Translations under genes and position numbers: made by a program
Assembly: GCF_030718845.1 (NCBI RefSeq)
Contig: NZ_CP132191.1
Location: forward strand, 124,001-188,000
Source of the DNA: Mycoplasma seminis
GTDB lineage: Bacteria > Bacillota_I > Bacilli_A > Mycoplasmatales > Metamycoplasmataceae
Direction of reading: 5' to 3'
DNA: 64,000 nucleotides
Notes under the pieces: model-generated
What the model was told of the DNA's origin: nothing
Database searches by the model: none
What the model saw: only the letters and a program-made list of their open reading frames with translations
In this document: piece after piece, positions 11,699 through 22,335 of the stretch
Layout: the number at the start of each line of letters is the position of its first letter
Position numbering within the stretch: the stretch's first letter is position 1

Positions 11699-13109
11699 AA
11701 ATAATATGAGTCTCCACTTGTTTTCATGTATATTCACTGTCTTTATATTTAAAATATGCTTTAGGTCATGCATGTTCACGAGTATAGTTTACTGGATATA
11801 AAGTAAACATTGAAAAAGCACCTGCATCCAAGTAATAAGAAAGCAAACATGCATTTGTTTTTGGACTACTTGGTCATAAATTTGTTATTAAAAATTGATC
11901 GGTATCAGAATCATATCCATAGGCTATAAATGCATGATTAAATTTTTTGTATTTTGCATTTACATTACCCGCTGTTAGGATAACAGGAATTTTATATTTA
12001 GTTATATATTTTCAAGCTTTCTTAAATGAATATTTTCAACTATCACTATAGTATGGTTGATATAATTTTTCTGCTTTTTTTCCTTTTATAAATTTGTTAT
12101 ATAAATTATTAAGAGCTCAGCCACTTTCCTTAATTTTGAAGTTATAGTTTTTATTATTTAGTTTATGCAAATAATAGTCGAATGTTCTTCTTTCAGAATC
12201 TGTTGGAGCATTATCGTTATTTTTGTGTCATTTTCAAACTGGTGATGTGTATCTTATTAAATTATTAGGATTATAGTCGTTTGTAATGAATGTTTTATAT
12301 TCATCATCTGAAAATAAACCATCATATTTAAATAATTCATTATATAAAATTAAATTACTTAAAGCATTATAACAACACCATCCTGAGCTAACTTCCTTAT
12401 TAAAATATTCATCGGCTCTGTCTTCATCATAACCGATACGAGAAGCTGAATCCCTAGTTAATCACCATCAACTGTGGTCAGCTAAATCTGTTACATTAGG
12501 ATTTGAAATGAATGTTCTATCTGATCCATGTCAAATTTCTGCATACGGTATAACTGTATATGGATTAGGCTTTTCGTTGTTAGCACGGTATGTAGTACGT
12601 GAAAGTTCTTTAATTTGGGATTTTCTTTTTTCTAATTGTTCTTGTTTAAAAAATGAATCCTTAGGTAAATATAAATTGAATTCAAAATCCTTAATTTCAT
12701 CAAATGAATATAACTTGTTTGTAGATATTTCAAGAAAAGAATTATCATTTCCTTTTTCAAAGATTCCCTTACTTGGTATATATGCTAAGTTGGATGAATT
12801 TTGATATTGTGAAATGTCTCCTCATCTAGTTTCTAAAGAGATTAAATAACGCATATCGATTATTGAATACATATTATCAAAACAAATTAATAAATATTTA
12901 TGCTTTTGAATATCTTCAATAACTTTTGTATATTTAACTATATGAACAGTTTTATCAATTTTATTAACTCTAGCAAGTTCAGATTTGATAACAAGATCAT
13001 TTTCTGAATCTGTAGAGCTTGAAATTGTTGTAGTCATTGATGGAATGATTGCTGCACTAGAAATTAAAACAGAAGTACTTAAAAAAGTTTTTAAGATTTT
13101 TTTATTCAT
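11676..13109 (-). CDS. Secreted putative cysteine peptidase
   Basis: 477 aa with AAAGGAGG just before ATG 13107-13109. Residues 1-27 form a signal peptide-like segment (MNKKILKTF…SSAAIIPS). A papain-fold-like triad is visible in order: Cys in SGWCCYNAL near residue 240, His in NHAFIAYGY near 393, and Asn in TNLWP near 411. This spacing is typical of the mycoplasma 'putative cysteine peptidase' family. No lipobox, so it should be secreted or signal-anchored. It heads a unit with two paralogous membrane proteins. Substrate unknown. Confidence 0.75.
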
Positions 13110-13169
13110 TAAGCCTCCTTTATGAAAATTAGTGAAGATAGAACCTCCTTCTTTCTATCCTATACTTTA

Positions 13170-13175
13170 ATTATA
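13170..13175 (-). promoter_or_regulatory. -10 box for the cysteine peptidase unit
   Basis: TATAAT on the - strand, about 60 nt before the start codon. No good -35. The IS3 element starts 60 nt further upstream, so the promoter itself is intact. Confidence 0.4.
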
Positions 13176-13236
13176 GTCTTTTGCACATGATAAAACCATT
13201 TTGTGGAAAATTGAGATTTTTTTCCACAAAATAAAC

Positions 13237-14523
13237 TAGGACACTTTATTTAGACTGTAAAAGTTATGATAAAAGAGCAAATTGTTTTGAATAAATCATT
13301 AATGGAAAGATTATTCAATTGTATTCTCACTATAGAAAGAAATAAATTTCCTTATGAAAAATTCATAAATTTATTTGAAATAGCCACAAATATTCAACTA
13401 CCAAAAAATCAATTAATGGAAATTATTGAATTTATAAAACATTATAATTTACATAATATGAATAAAGAAGTAGTTTACAAATTATCAAAAGATAAACGTG
13501 GAAGAAAAAGAAAAAATACAAAAGTTAATTGAAACAAGATTTCAAAAGACGATATGGTTACAATACTAGAAATTTGACAAAAATATGGAGAAATTGTCAA
13601 AGATATTCCTGAAGAAGATTTGAACAAAATCAAAAATATTAAATCAAGTAAAGCTGAAATAGCTAAATCTTTTAACATGTCTAGAAGCACTTTATTTAAT
13701 TTATTAAGCCAAAAAACTTCTAAAAATTCAGATAAAGAAATTGAATATGAAAATGAAATTAAAGAAGTGTTTTACAAGCACAAAAGAAATTTTGGAAGAG
13801 CTAGAATTTCTGCTGTATTAGAAAAAGAATACGGTATTAAGATTTCTTCTAGAACAATAGGAAGAAGAATGAAACAAATAGGCCTTAAATGTAGAGTTAG
13901 ACAAAAACAAAAAGAAAGAGAAATTAAAAATACTTCTGCACAATGTGACAACATAGTTAAAAGAGATTATAACGATAAAGAAAATAGAAATATTGTAGCA
14001 ACAGATGTTACATACCTAAAAGTTCCTTACGATTTAAAATATGTATTAAATCACTTATTTTTATCAGTCGCAATAGATCATAAAACAAAAAGAGTGTTAA
14101 ATTATAATGTCTCAACCAGAAATGATACTGAACTTGTTATTTCGCATATAAAAGAATTAGAATTTGATTCACCATGAATAATTCACTCAGATCACGGTTA
14201 TCAATACACTTCAAAAGAGTATATTGAATTAATTAATTCTAAAAACGGGACTATATCGATGAGTAGAGTAGGCAATTCTCTAGACAATAGAGAAGCAGAA
14301 TATTTCTTCTCGATTTTAAAATCTGAATGTTTAAATTTTGTTAATTACAACACAACTTCATATGATGAATTATTAGTAATTATCAAAGATTTTATTGAAT
14401 ATTATAATTCGGAAAGAATTCAATCTAATTTAGGATGATTAACTCCTAATCAATTTTATGCTTTAAATTCTTAATCAAAAAAATAGACAATTTATAAGGA
14501 GGGGAGTCCAAATAAGTTGTCCA
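13237..14523 (+). mobile_element. IS3-family insertion sequence
   Basis: About 1.29 kb. Imperfect terminal inverted repeats (about 15/19 matches): left near 13238-13256 and right 14505-14523, both containing GGACA and TATTT.GACT. One transposase gene fills the element. I found no clear target-site duplication at these ends. The IS sits between the peptidase promoter and the type II restriction-modification pair. Confidence 0.8.
13266..14474 (+). CDS. IS3-family transposase (single ORF, apparently intact)
   Basis: 402 aa in one frame with TGA read as Trp. N-terminal third carries helix-turn-helix-like sequence (SKAEIAKSFNMSRSTLFNLL). The C-terminal rve/DDE core shows Asp in VATDVTYL, Asp in HSDHGYQY and Glu in NREAEYFFSILKSE, with the expected spacing. 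Most IS3 elements split this into orfA and orfB with a frameshift; here it is one continuous frame. The start ATG 13266 lacks a strong ribosome site. No disrupting mutation is seen, so the element may still be active. Confidence 0.85.
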
Positions 14524-14777
14524 TGTATAAAAATCGCTAAAAGTGTATTTTTTGATAAATAACTGTAGTTTTAGCGACCTTTAGCATAAAAGGATAGTAT
14601 TGATTTATACTATAATTTTTTTATTTTGAAAATTAGATTCATTAAAGGCTTATTTTTAGTTCACTATTCAAAAAAATAATATAAATAATGAATAAATCAA
14701 GGGATAAGATACCTAAGCGAATTAAAAAGATTTTTATATAATTTATTTACTTTTTAATAATTATGTTGAGGTGGAAA
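14524..14777 (+). promoter_or_regulatory. Intergenic region: inverted repeat and promoter of the type II RM operon
   Basis: No gene seen. A 9-bp perfect inverted repeat TCGCTAAAA/TTTTAGCGA (14534-14542 with 14569-14577) flanks a 26-nt spacer. A TATAAT at 14737-14742 is a plausible -10 for the methyltransferase, whose ribosome site GAGGTGG is at 14769-14774. Confidence 0.4.
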
Positions 14778-15737
14778 ATGCAAAAGAAGAAAATAAAAAA
14801 TAATTTAACCTTTATTGATTTATTCGCAGGAATAGGAGGAATCAGAAGACCATTTTCAAAATTTGGTGCTAAATGTGTTTTTTCTTCTGAAATTGACAAA
14901 TATGCAGCTAAAAGTTATGAATTAAATTGAGGTGAAAAACCTTCAGGTGATATTACTCAAATACCAAGTGAACAAATTCCACAATTTGATATTTTACTTG
15001 CTGGTTTTCCATGTCAAGCTTTTTCATTAGCTGGTAAACGTCAAGGTTTTAATGATGCACGAGGAACAATGTTTTTTGAAGTTGCTCGCATTATTGCTCA
15101 TCATAAGCCACAAGCATTTTTACTTGAAAACGTTAAAGGTTTAATTAATCATGATAAAGGCAAAACTTTTGAATTTATTTTAACTACATTACAAGATGAA
15201 TTAAACTATAAAGTTTTTTATAAAGTGCTTAATGCGAAAGATTTCGGTGTACCTCAAAATAGAGAAAGAATTATTATTGTTGGCTTTAAAAATCATGATA
15301 TTGATTTTGTGTTTCCGACTCCTTTTGAAACAAAAACCTGTTTAGGGGATATTTTAGAAAAAGACGTTGATGAAAAATACACTCTTTCGGATAAATTATG
15401 ACAAGGGCATCAAAGAAGGAAACAAATGCATCAATCCAAAGGAAATGGTTTTGGATACAGTTTATATGATAAAAATTCTAGATATACCAGTACAATATCA
15501 GCTCGGTACTATAAAGATGGATCTGAAATATTAATCAGACAAGAAGGCAAAAATCCACGTAAATTAACGCCACGTGAAGCGGCTAGATTACAAGGATTTG
15601 ACGATGACTTTATTATTGGTGTTTCCGATACACAAGCATATAAACAATTTGGAAATTCTGTTCCTACTAAAATGATTGAAGCTGTAGCAGAAAATATGCT
15701 TCAATCTTTAGGGGCATTTGATGAAAGAAAAGAATAA
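14778..15737 (+). CDS. DNA (cytosine-5) methyltransferase of a type II RM system
   Basis: 319 aa. Shows the ordered m5C motifs: FIDLFAGIGG (I) at the N-terminus, GFPCQAFSLAG (IV, catalytic Cys near residue 78), LLENVKGL (VI), QNRERIIIVGF (VIII) and the C-terminal RLQGF…NSVPTKMIEAV (IX-X). Length is normal for the family. The target sequence cannot be read from the recognition domain by eye. It overlaps the downstream endonuclease start by 17 nt, the usual arrangement of a coupled restriction-modification pair. Confidence 0.93.
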
Positions 15738-16746
15738 TTATGTTTTTAACAATTTGTATTTTTATAAAGTAATTAAACAATTAATTAAATTTAATTTATC
15801 TACTAAGAATAGACAGATCTTACAAGAATTGATTTTTGATAATTTAAATGTTAGTTCAGAAAATCTATATAAAACGTTACTAATTTCTGAAAAGATTTGT
15901 AAAAAATCTAGCAAAAAGTATTACCAATTTCAACATTTAATTGAATTACTCAATGAGATAGGTATAAAAATGTTTATTGATTACACATTTATTGCTTTAG
16001 ATTTAATTTCTTTAAAAGACTGAATTATTGATACATCACATTTACAAGCCAGAAAACTTATTTCTCATCAATTAAGAAATGTTGATGATAAATTGAGTTT
16101 ACTTTACGATAGTTTAAACATTAATTTACCATATGGAGAAAGAGTTATTTGTGCCTTGCTCACTGAGTTATTGATTAAAAATATTAAGGATTCTGAATTA
16201 ATAAGTATTGCTGCAGAAAGTTTATCAAAAATACCAGTAGATATCAATGAAATAATTATGAAAATTAATGATCTAAAGATTAGATACGGATTAAACGTTA
16301 ATAGTATTTTTAATTTAATAGTAAGTGAATCAATTAATCAAAAAATAATAGCAAATGCTGGAGTGCGTTATGAACAAAGAGTGAAAAATTCAATTCAAGA
16401 ATTTTCTAACAAACTAATTGAACATAAACATGATAGCAAACACCCTGAAGTTGAATATGATTTCATTGTTTATAAAGAAAATAAAATTATTGGAATCAAC
16501 TGCAAAAGAACTTTAAGAGAAAGATATAAACAAAACATATATGATTGTAATTTTCTAGATGTGGATTACTTATTTGTCTTTACTTTAGGATTAGATTTAA
16601 CTTTTCAAAAAATAAATAATATTCTAGCTAAACATAATGTTTATTTAGTAATTGCAGAAGAAATTTATAATTCCGATATTTATTATCAAAATAATCCTAA
16701 AATTTTCTCATCAGTTAATTTAAATAATTTATTTACGTTAGTTTAG
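15721..16746 (+). CDS. Putative type II restriction endonuclease (PD-(D/E)XK)
   Basis: 341 aa, start at ATG 15721 inside the methyltransferase end (17-nt overlap). The C-terminal third has a likely nuclease core: Glu/Asp in EVEYDFIVYKE near 243-250, then Ile-Asn-Cys-Lys-Arg-Thr-Leu-Arg-Glu-Arg-Tyr near 258-268. A K-x-T-L-R-x-R block is typical of the EcoRII/PspGI-like branch of PD-(D/E)XK enzymes. The helical N-terminal part has no recognised motif. Genetic linkage to an m5C methyltransferase is the strongest support. Specificity unknown. Confidence 0.75.
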
Positions 16747-16809
16747 AAATGGATTTTGCTTTTTATATTAGAAATATAACTTTTTTCTATACCCTAGGCA
16801 AAAAAGTTT

Positions 16810-16815
16810 TATAAT
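16810..16815 (+). promoter_or_regulatory. -10 box for tRNA-Lys
   Basis: TATAAT ends 6 nt before the first base of the mature tRNA, placing the transcription start at or next to the tRNA 5' end. Confidence 0.55.
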
Positions 16816-16821
16816 AATACT

Positions 16822-16897
16822 GCATCGTTAGCTCAGTCGGTAGAGCAGCTGGCTCTTAACCAGCGGGTCGCAGGTTCGAACCCTGTACGATGTACCA
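16822..16897 (+). tRNA. tRNA-Lys(CTT)
   Basis: 76 nt folding as a full cloverleaf: acceptor GCATCGT/ACGATGT, D-arm GCTC/GAGC, anticodon stem GCTGG/CCAGC with loop CTCTTAA (anticodon CTT, codon AAG), T-arm GCAGG-TTCGAAC-CCTGT, and encoded CCA end. One G-U pair at the acceptor end. Confidence 0.95.
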
Positions 16898-16915
16898 TTT
16901 CAAGAAATTGACCAC

Positions 16916-16941
16916 AAGTTGCATCCATGCAACTTTTATTT
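16916..16941 (+). terminator. Terminator after tRNA-Lys
   Basis: Eight-bp stem AAGTTGCA/TGCAACTT (16916-16923 with 16928-16935), tetraloop TCCA, then a T-rich run. Confidence 0.8.
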
Positions 16942-16976
16942 TGCAAAATCACAGCTATATGAAGTCAAAAAAGTAG

Positions 16977-17020
16977 TACAATAAAAATAGACATTAGCTT
17001 CTGCTAATAGTTATTTTTTT
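16977..17020 (+). promoter_or_regulatory. Promoter and leader hairpin of the YitT-type gene
   Basis: A TACAAT (16977-16982) could be the -10. About 10 nt downstream a 6-bp hairpin ATTAGC/GCTAAT (16993-16998 with 17003-17008) is followed within 4 nt by a T-run, resembling a weak terminator placed in the leader 45 nt before the ATG. It could attenuate the gene; the sequence alone does not show what would control it. Confidence 0.35.
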
Positions 17021-17052
17021 GCTTTTTTGCAAACATAATGAAAGGAGGAAAT

Positions 17053-18570
17053 ATGAAATGATTTTCAAAGAAAAATAAAAATCAGGATCAAAACACAGCA
17101 CAAGAAATCAGTGATTTAGTTGATGGTTATGAAGCAAGTATTCACATTCAGAAAACTAATACTTTATACAAAAGAACTAGAATGTCTAACTTTGGTTTAA
17201 AACTTAATCGTTTCTATTCACAAATGCCTATGTGGAAAATTATGGTAATTACAATTGTAACTGCTTTATTTTTCGGGGTAATCAGTGTGTTCTTTGTTAA
17301 AAACGTTGGTATTTATAACTTTGGTTTAGCTGCATTCGGACAATCTGCATCTAAAATTATTGTTGTAAACTTAACTCAAGAACAAGTTTCTGCAACAGTT
17401 AGAAACCTTATTGACCAATTTGTCTTCTGGGTTGCTTATATTATCTTAAGTATTCCGATATTTGTTTTCGGATATAAGAAGGTTGGTAAATTATTTACTA
17501 ATATAACAATCTTATTCCTTGTGGTATCTTCACTTGTATCATTTGGAATCGGGCTTATTCCAGGAGCTAACTCAGTTTACTTAATTGGTGATTACTCAAA
17601 CGCTGATGTTAAGATGTATTTATCAGATTACAAAAAAGACCTTAGTGGTATTATTCCATTACAATGAACAGGAGGTGATGCAGGAAGTGTTATTGCTTTA
17701 ATGCTTTACTCAATTGTTTATGGATATGTACTTGCTTACATTTTTGCTATTATCCAAATTATTGGTGGAACAGCAGGAGTTACAGGGGTTATTGGTGAAT
17801 GATATGCTAATGCAAAACAAAAATCATTCGGAGCAATTTCAGGATATATGAACATTGTAATTGTCTTTATAGCGGTTGCAATCGGGTCATGATTACCAGG
17901 ATCAATACTTCTTAAAGATGCTCAAGCTAATATGCAATTAGCTCAAAAACAATGAGATGCTGGACTTGAAACAATTAAACAAAATGCACCAGCTAATGTA
18001 GAGGCATTAAAAACTCAAATTGCTGACTTAGCTAAAAACATTAAAGAAAATATAGGAATTGATTTAACTAAATTCAGTGACTACCAAAATATTGATTGAA
18101 ACAATGCTTACTCAGGAATCAAAGCTAATGAAGCTACATTTGCTGACAATATCAAGTTAACAAAAAGCTTTGCTGCTGCGGGAACATTATTCTCTAAAGC
18201 TTGATCATTTGAACTATACTTATCACCTAACTTTGTTGCTACAATCCTTGTTAATGTTGTTTACATCATGATGCTTGATAAACTTTATCCTAAATTTAAA
18301 CTTGTTCGTGTACAAATCTTTACTAAGAATGCTGAACAAGTTAGAAGCATGATCAACAATGATAATAAGATTGTTACAGGAATGACAATTTTCCCTGCTA
18401 AAGGTGGATACAAAGGTGAAGACTTAGAAGTTATTACTTCTATCGCATTATTTAGACATGTTTTACGTATTATTAAAGATGTACGTAGCGTTGACCCTGA
18501 TGCATTCATTTCAGTTTCAGATATTAAAAGTATTGACGGTAATATTTATTTACCTGAAGATAAATTCTAA
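17053..18570 (+). CDS. YitT-family membrane protein with C-terminal DUF2179
   Basis: 505 aa with GGAGG 7 nt before ATG 17053. About six hydrophobic segments: near residues 57-78, 118-137, 145-170, 210-240, 270-290 and a later one near 398-410. A long soluble insert (about 290-385) precedes the last helix. The C-terminal 80 residues (TGMTIFPAKGGYKGED…ITSIALFRHVLRIIKDV) match the DUF2179 regulatory domain of YitT-like membrane proteins. Substrate unknown. The insert between helices is longer than in typical YitT proteins (about 280-300 aa). Confidence 0.85.
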
Positions 18571-18591
18571 TATATTCATATTAAATAATAG

Positions 18592-18617
18592 ATCTAGAGG
18601 TAACTCTAGATTTTTTA
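18592..18617 (+). terminator. Terminator after the YitT-type gene
   Basis: Eight-bp stem ATCTAGAG/CTCTAGAT (18592-18599 with 18604-18611), loop GTAA, then T-run. Confidence 0.85.
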
Positions 18618-18635
18618 TTACTCTGACAAAGGCAT

Positions 18636-18658
18636 AAAAAAATCATGCTTAGCATGAT
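18636..18658 (-). terminator. Terminator of the smpB - tmRNA - tRNA-Thr unit
   Basis: On the - strand, ATCATGC/GCATGAT stem (18642-18648 with 18652-18658), 3-nt loop, followed by seven T. It lies directly after tRNA-Thr and ends the three-gene unit. Confidence 0.8.
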
Positions 18659-18661
18659 ATC

Positions 18662-18736
18662 TGGTGCCCCTTATGAGAATCGAACTCATGATGGTTGGTT
18701 ACGAGTCAACTGTTTTACCACTAGAACTAAAAGGGC
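18662..18736 (-). tRNA. tRNA-Thr(CGT)
   Basis: 75 nt with encoded CCA. Acceptor GCCCTTT/AAGGGGC (one T-G pair), anticodon loop CTCGTAA giving anticodon CGT (codon ACG), T-arm ATGAG-TTCGATT-CTCAT. The D-stem and the last anticodon-stem pair each contain a mismatch. Only 2 nt separate it from the tmRNA 3' end, so the two are almost certainly processed from one precursor. Confidence 0.9.
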
Positions 18737-18738
18737 AA

Positions 18739-19111
18739 TGGTGGAGATAAGGGGAGTCGAACCCCTGTCCACATTACAAAAGGCTTATTGCGTCTACAGT
18801 TTATTTTGCTTTTAATAACACTAGAAAACTAAAGCAAACCAAAAAGTTTTAAAGTGTTTGACTAATTTCATGTAAGTTTGTCAGCGCTTACACTATCCTT
18901 TTACCCGACTTATAAAACCAAGGAAATTTCTATAAGCCACTAGTTTGCAAAATTAAGCAAAAGCTAGATTTGAGTTGTTGTAAGCGAAAAACATTGGGTT
19001 TACGCTTGTTTGTTTTTGATCTTTTCCGTTTAAGAAAGTCTAGAAGTATTATAGTCTACCAAACTACTGCAGCAATAAGGTTTCATAACATGTCGAAACC
19101 ATTATATCCCC
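18739..19111 (-). ncRNA. ssrA: Transfer-messenger RNA (tmRNA)
   Basis: 373 nt. 5' GGGGATA pairs with 3' TATCTCC, followed by ACCA (encoded CCA); the 3' half has a T-arm with TTCGA. The tag reading frame on the - strand runs from Gly (19025-19027) to TAA (18953-18955): 24 codons beginning GKDQKQ and ending YNNSNLAFA, the hydrophobic ending expected for protease tags. It rescues stalled ribosomes with SmpB, whose gene lies 1 nt upstream. Confidence 0.95.
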
Positions 19112-19112
19112 A

Positions 19113-19547
19113 TTAAAAAAGTAAAGTTTTATTAATTTTCTTATTTACTTCTTCTTTAATTATTTTAGCACGTTTATCATATTTCTTTAGCCCTTTAGCT
19201 AAAGCGATTTCAAGTTTAATATTAGAATGATTATCAAAATAAATTTTAAGCGGAATAATAGTTAATCTTAAGCTGTCTTCTTTAAATTGAATCTTTCTAA
19301 TTTCATTTTTATGAAGTAAAAGTTTTCTTTCTCTAGTTTCATCACATTTAACTTGCATATATTGCTTAAAGTGTGCTTCTTTAAGATACATTTCACCCTT
19401 GTAAATTGAACAGTATGCATTAGTTAAATCCACTGTATTAGCACGAGCACTTTTAACTTCTCAACCCATTAAAGAAATACCTGCTTCATATTTTTCAAGT
19501 ATTTCATAATCTCTAAAGGCTTTTTTATTACTTGCTATTATTTTCAT
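19113..19547 (-). CDS. smpB: SsrA-binding protein SmpB
   Basis: 144 aa from ATG 19545-19547. Starts MKIIASNKKAFRDYEILEKY and continues with the conserved GISLMGWEVKSAR…, YCSIYKGEMYL… and the basic tail GLKKYDKRAKIIKEEVNKK, all hallmarks of SmpB. It binds tmRNA and delivers it to stalled ribosomes. The stop codon (19113-19115) is 1 nt from the first base of tmRNA, so any tmRNA promoter must lie inside smpB, or both are one transcript processed by RNase P. Confidence 0.96.
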
Positions 19548-19845
19548 ACTAGAATTGTACCTTAATTTAATATTTAAGGCTAAAGAAAATTGCCTAAAGT
19601 GTTATAAAAATGCACAGTAATCATTAAATAATCTAATGCTAAATTTAAATAAGTTAATAATTCACAGATAAATTTAATATCAGTAGAAAAACAAATTAGC
19701 CTATAGTATACAGTTAGAAGTTTAAAAAAATATAAAAAATATTTTTTATTTTCCAATTAAAAATGTATAATATGCGGCTTTTTTGCTAAAAGTAGTATAA
19801 TTATGACACTTATATTATATATAACACCTTAGAATTAGGAGAAGC
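19548..19845 (+). promoter_or_regulatory. Divergent intergenic region smpB / valS
   Basis: 298 nt without a gene. Two good -10 boxes face valS: TATAAT at 19766-19771 and 19796-19801. I saw no T-box-like tRNA-sensing leader. Confidence 0.4.
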
Positions 19846-22335
19846 ATGGAAAAATCATACAATCATAAACTTGTTGAAGCTGGAATTGATGCAAAATGAC
19901 AAGAGAAAAAATACTTTCAGACTCATGATGAAGCTAAAAGACCATTTACAATTTTACTTCCACCACCTAATGTAACTGGTAAATTACACTTAGGGCATGC
20001 ACTTGATGTATATATTCCTGATACAATTATCCGTTATAAAAAACTTAATGGATTTGATGTTATGTGAGTGCCTGGAATGGATCATGCAGGAATTGCGACT
20101 CAATCAAAAGTTGAGGATGAAATCTTTAAAAGCGAAGGTAAAAATCGTCACGATTTAGGAAGAGAAGAATTTATTCGCCGTGTTTGAGAATGAAAAGCTG
20201 AATATGCACAATTATTTAGAAAACAATGATCAACAATTGGACTTGCTTTAGATTATTCACAAGAGCGCTTTACTCTTGATGAAAAAGCAAATGAAGCAGT
20301 TTCAAAAGTATTTGTTGACTTATATAACAAAGGTTTTATTTACAAAGGTGTAAAAGCAATTAACTGAGATGTTAAATTACAAACTGCGCTTTCAAATATT
20401 GAAGTAAATAACGAACCAACAGAACAAAAGATGTATTACATCAAATATCCAATTAAAGATAGTGATAAATATTTAACGATTGCAACTGTTAGAACTGAAA
20501 CATTACTTTCAGACGTTGCAGTTGTTTATAACCCTAATGATGCTAGATACCAAGAATTAAAAGGAAAATACGTAATTCATCCAGTTACCAGAAAAGAACT
20601 TCCAATCATTGCAGATGAATATGTTGAAATTGATTTTGGTTCAGGACTTATGAAACTTAGTGCCCATGCTGAAGCTGATATTGATATCATGCAAAAACTA
20701 GGTTTTGAAATTCTTGAAACAATTGATAAAGCTGGAAATATTAATTATCCTGCTCTTCCTCAATTCCATGGAATGGAACGTTTTGCCGCTAGAGAAGCAA
20801 TTGCACAATATTTAACTGAAAAAAACTTACTTGAAAAAGTTGAAACTACCACTTCAGCCGTTGGTGTTTCAGAACGCTCAAAAACTCCAGTTGAAATTTT
20901 AGTGCTTCCACAATGATTTGTTAAAATGGATCATTTCAGAGATTTAATCTTAAATGATTTAGATTCAGGTAAAGGTGTTGAATTTTTCCCTAAACGTTTT
21001 GAAAGCACAATGCGTCAATGGATGGAAAATGTTTATGATTGAACAATTTCAAGACAACTTTGATGAGGACATAGAATTCCCGCTTGATATGATAAAGATG
21101 GAAACATGAAAGTGCAACTTAGCTCACCTGGTGAAGGATGAACCCAAGATAGTGATGTTTTAGATACTTGATTTTCATCAGGACTTGCACCATTTGTCTT
21201 TTTAGGTTGACCACAAGATGATAAATTACTAAAAAGATATTATCCAACTTCATTACTTGTTACTGGATATGACATTATCTTTTTCTGAGTTGCTAGAATG
21301 TATTTCTTTGGGCTTGAATTCATGGGACAAAAACCATTTGACCAATTATTACTTCATGGTTTAATTCGTGATGCTCAAGGTAGAAAAATGTCTAAATCTC
21401 TTAATAATGGAGTTGATCCAATGGATATGGTGGAACAATATGGTTCAGATGCTTTAAGATGATTCTTAATTACTAATACAACTCCTGGACTTGATATTAA
21501 ATTTAGTACAGAAAAAGTAGAAGCAGCTTGAAGAGTTAATAATAAACTTTGAAACATTGCTAAATACATTAGTGATTTACCTGAAAATGATGCAGCTGCA
21601 ACTGATGCAGATAAATGAATTAATGAAAAATTAGCTAACTTAGAAAACAAAATTAATAATCACATTGCAAGTTATGATTTTGCTGTTTTAGGAAGTGAAA
21701 TTTATCGTTACTTATTTAATGATTTATCAGGATGATATGTTGAATTCTTGAAAACTTCATATTCAAAACAAAGTGCAATGGAAGTACTAAGAAAAACCTT
21801 AATTATTCTTCATCCATTCCTTCCATTTATTACTGATAAATTGTATAGTGAAATTTTTAAAACTGAGTTACTTGAACAAAATTGACCTACATTTGAGGTG
21901 CAAAAGGAAACTTCATATATTAATAATGTTATTGAAGTGGTTACTGAACTTAGAAAATATAGAGAAGAAAATAATATTTCTAAAAAAGAAACTCTACTTT
22001 ACTTTTTAAGTAAACAACTTGATTCATCAGCTATTGCTATGATAAATAAAATGGCTTATGCAGAAATGCACGAAAATCAAGATTATTTAATCGCTTTAAG
22101 CGAAAATAATTTATACATTAAACAATCAGAAGAAACAAAACAAAAAAATAAAGAATTATTACTTGAAAAAATTAAGTTTGTTAAATCAGAAATAGCACGT
22201 GCTCAAGGAATTTTAAGTAATGAAAAATTTGTAGCTAAAGCTCCAAAAGAAAAAGTTGAAGCAGAAAGAGAAAAATTAAACAAATATCAAGATGAATTGC
22301 AACAATATGAGGAGGAACTTAAATGCAAATATTAA
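19846..22335 (+). CDS. valS: Valyl-tRNA synthetase
   Basis: 829 aa class Ia synthetase; a ribosome site AGGAGAAGC precedes ATG 19846. Motifs: [16 protein letters not shown] (HIGH) near residues 39-54, [13 protein letters not shown] (KMSKS) near 510-522, and a C-terminal coiled coil typical of ValRS (tRNA arm binding). The editing (CP1) domain is present ([17 protein letters not shown] near 217), but the usual AHDPND block reads AHAEADID near 272-279, so one of two conserved Asp is Ala. The end overlaps folD by 13 nt, so they form an operon. Confidence 0.97.

Noticed and set aside
13237-14523. Target-site duplication of the IS3 element
   Set aside because: No matching 3-4 bp flanks at the ends assigned here; the exact ends are uncertain.
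19548-19845. T-box leader for valS
   Set aside because: No specifier loop or antiterminator-type sequence could be recognised.
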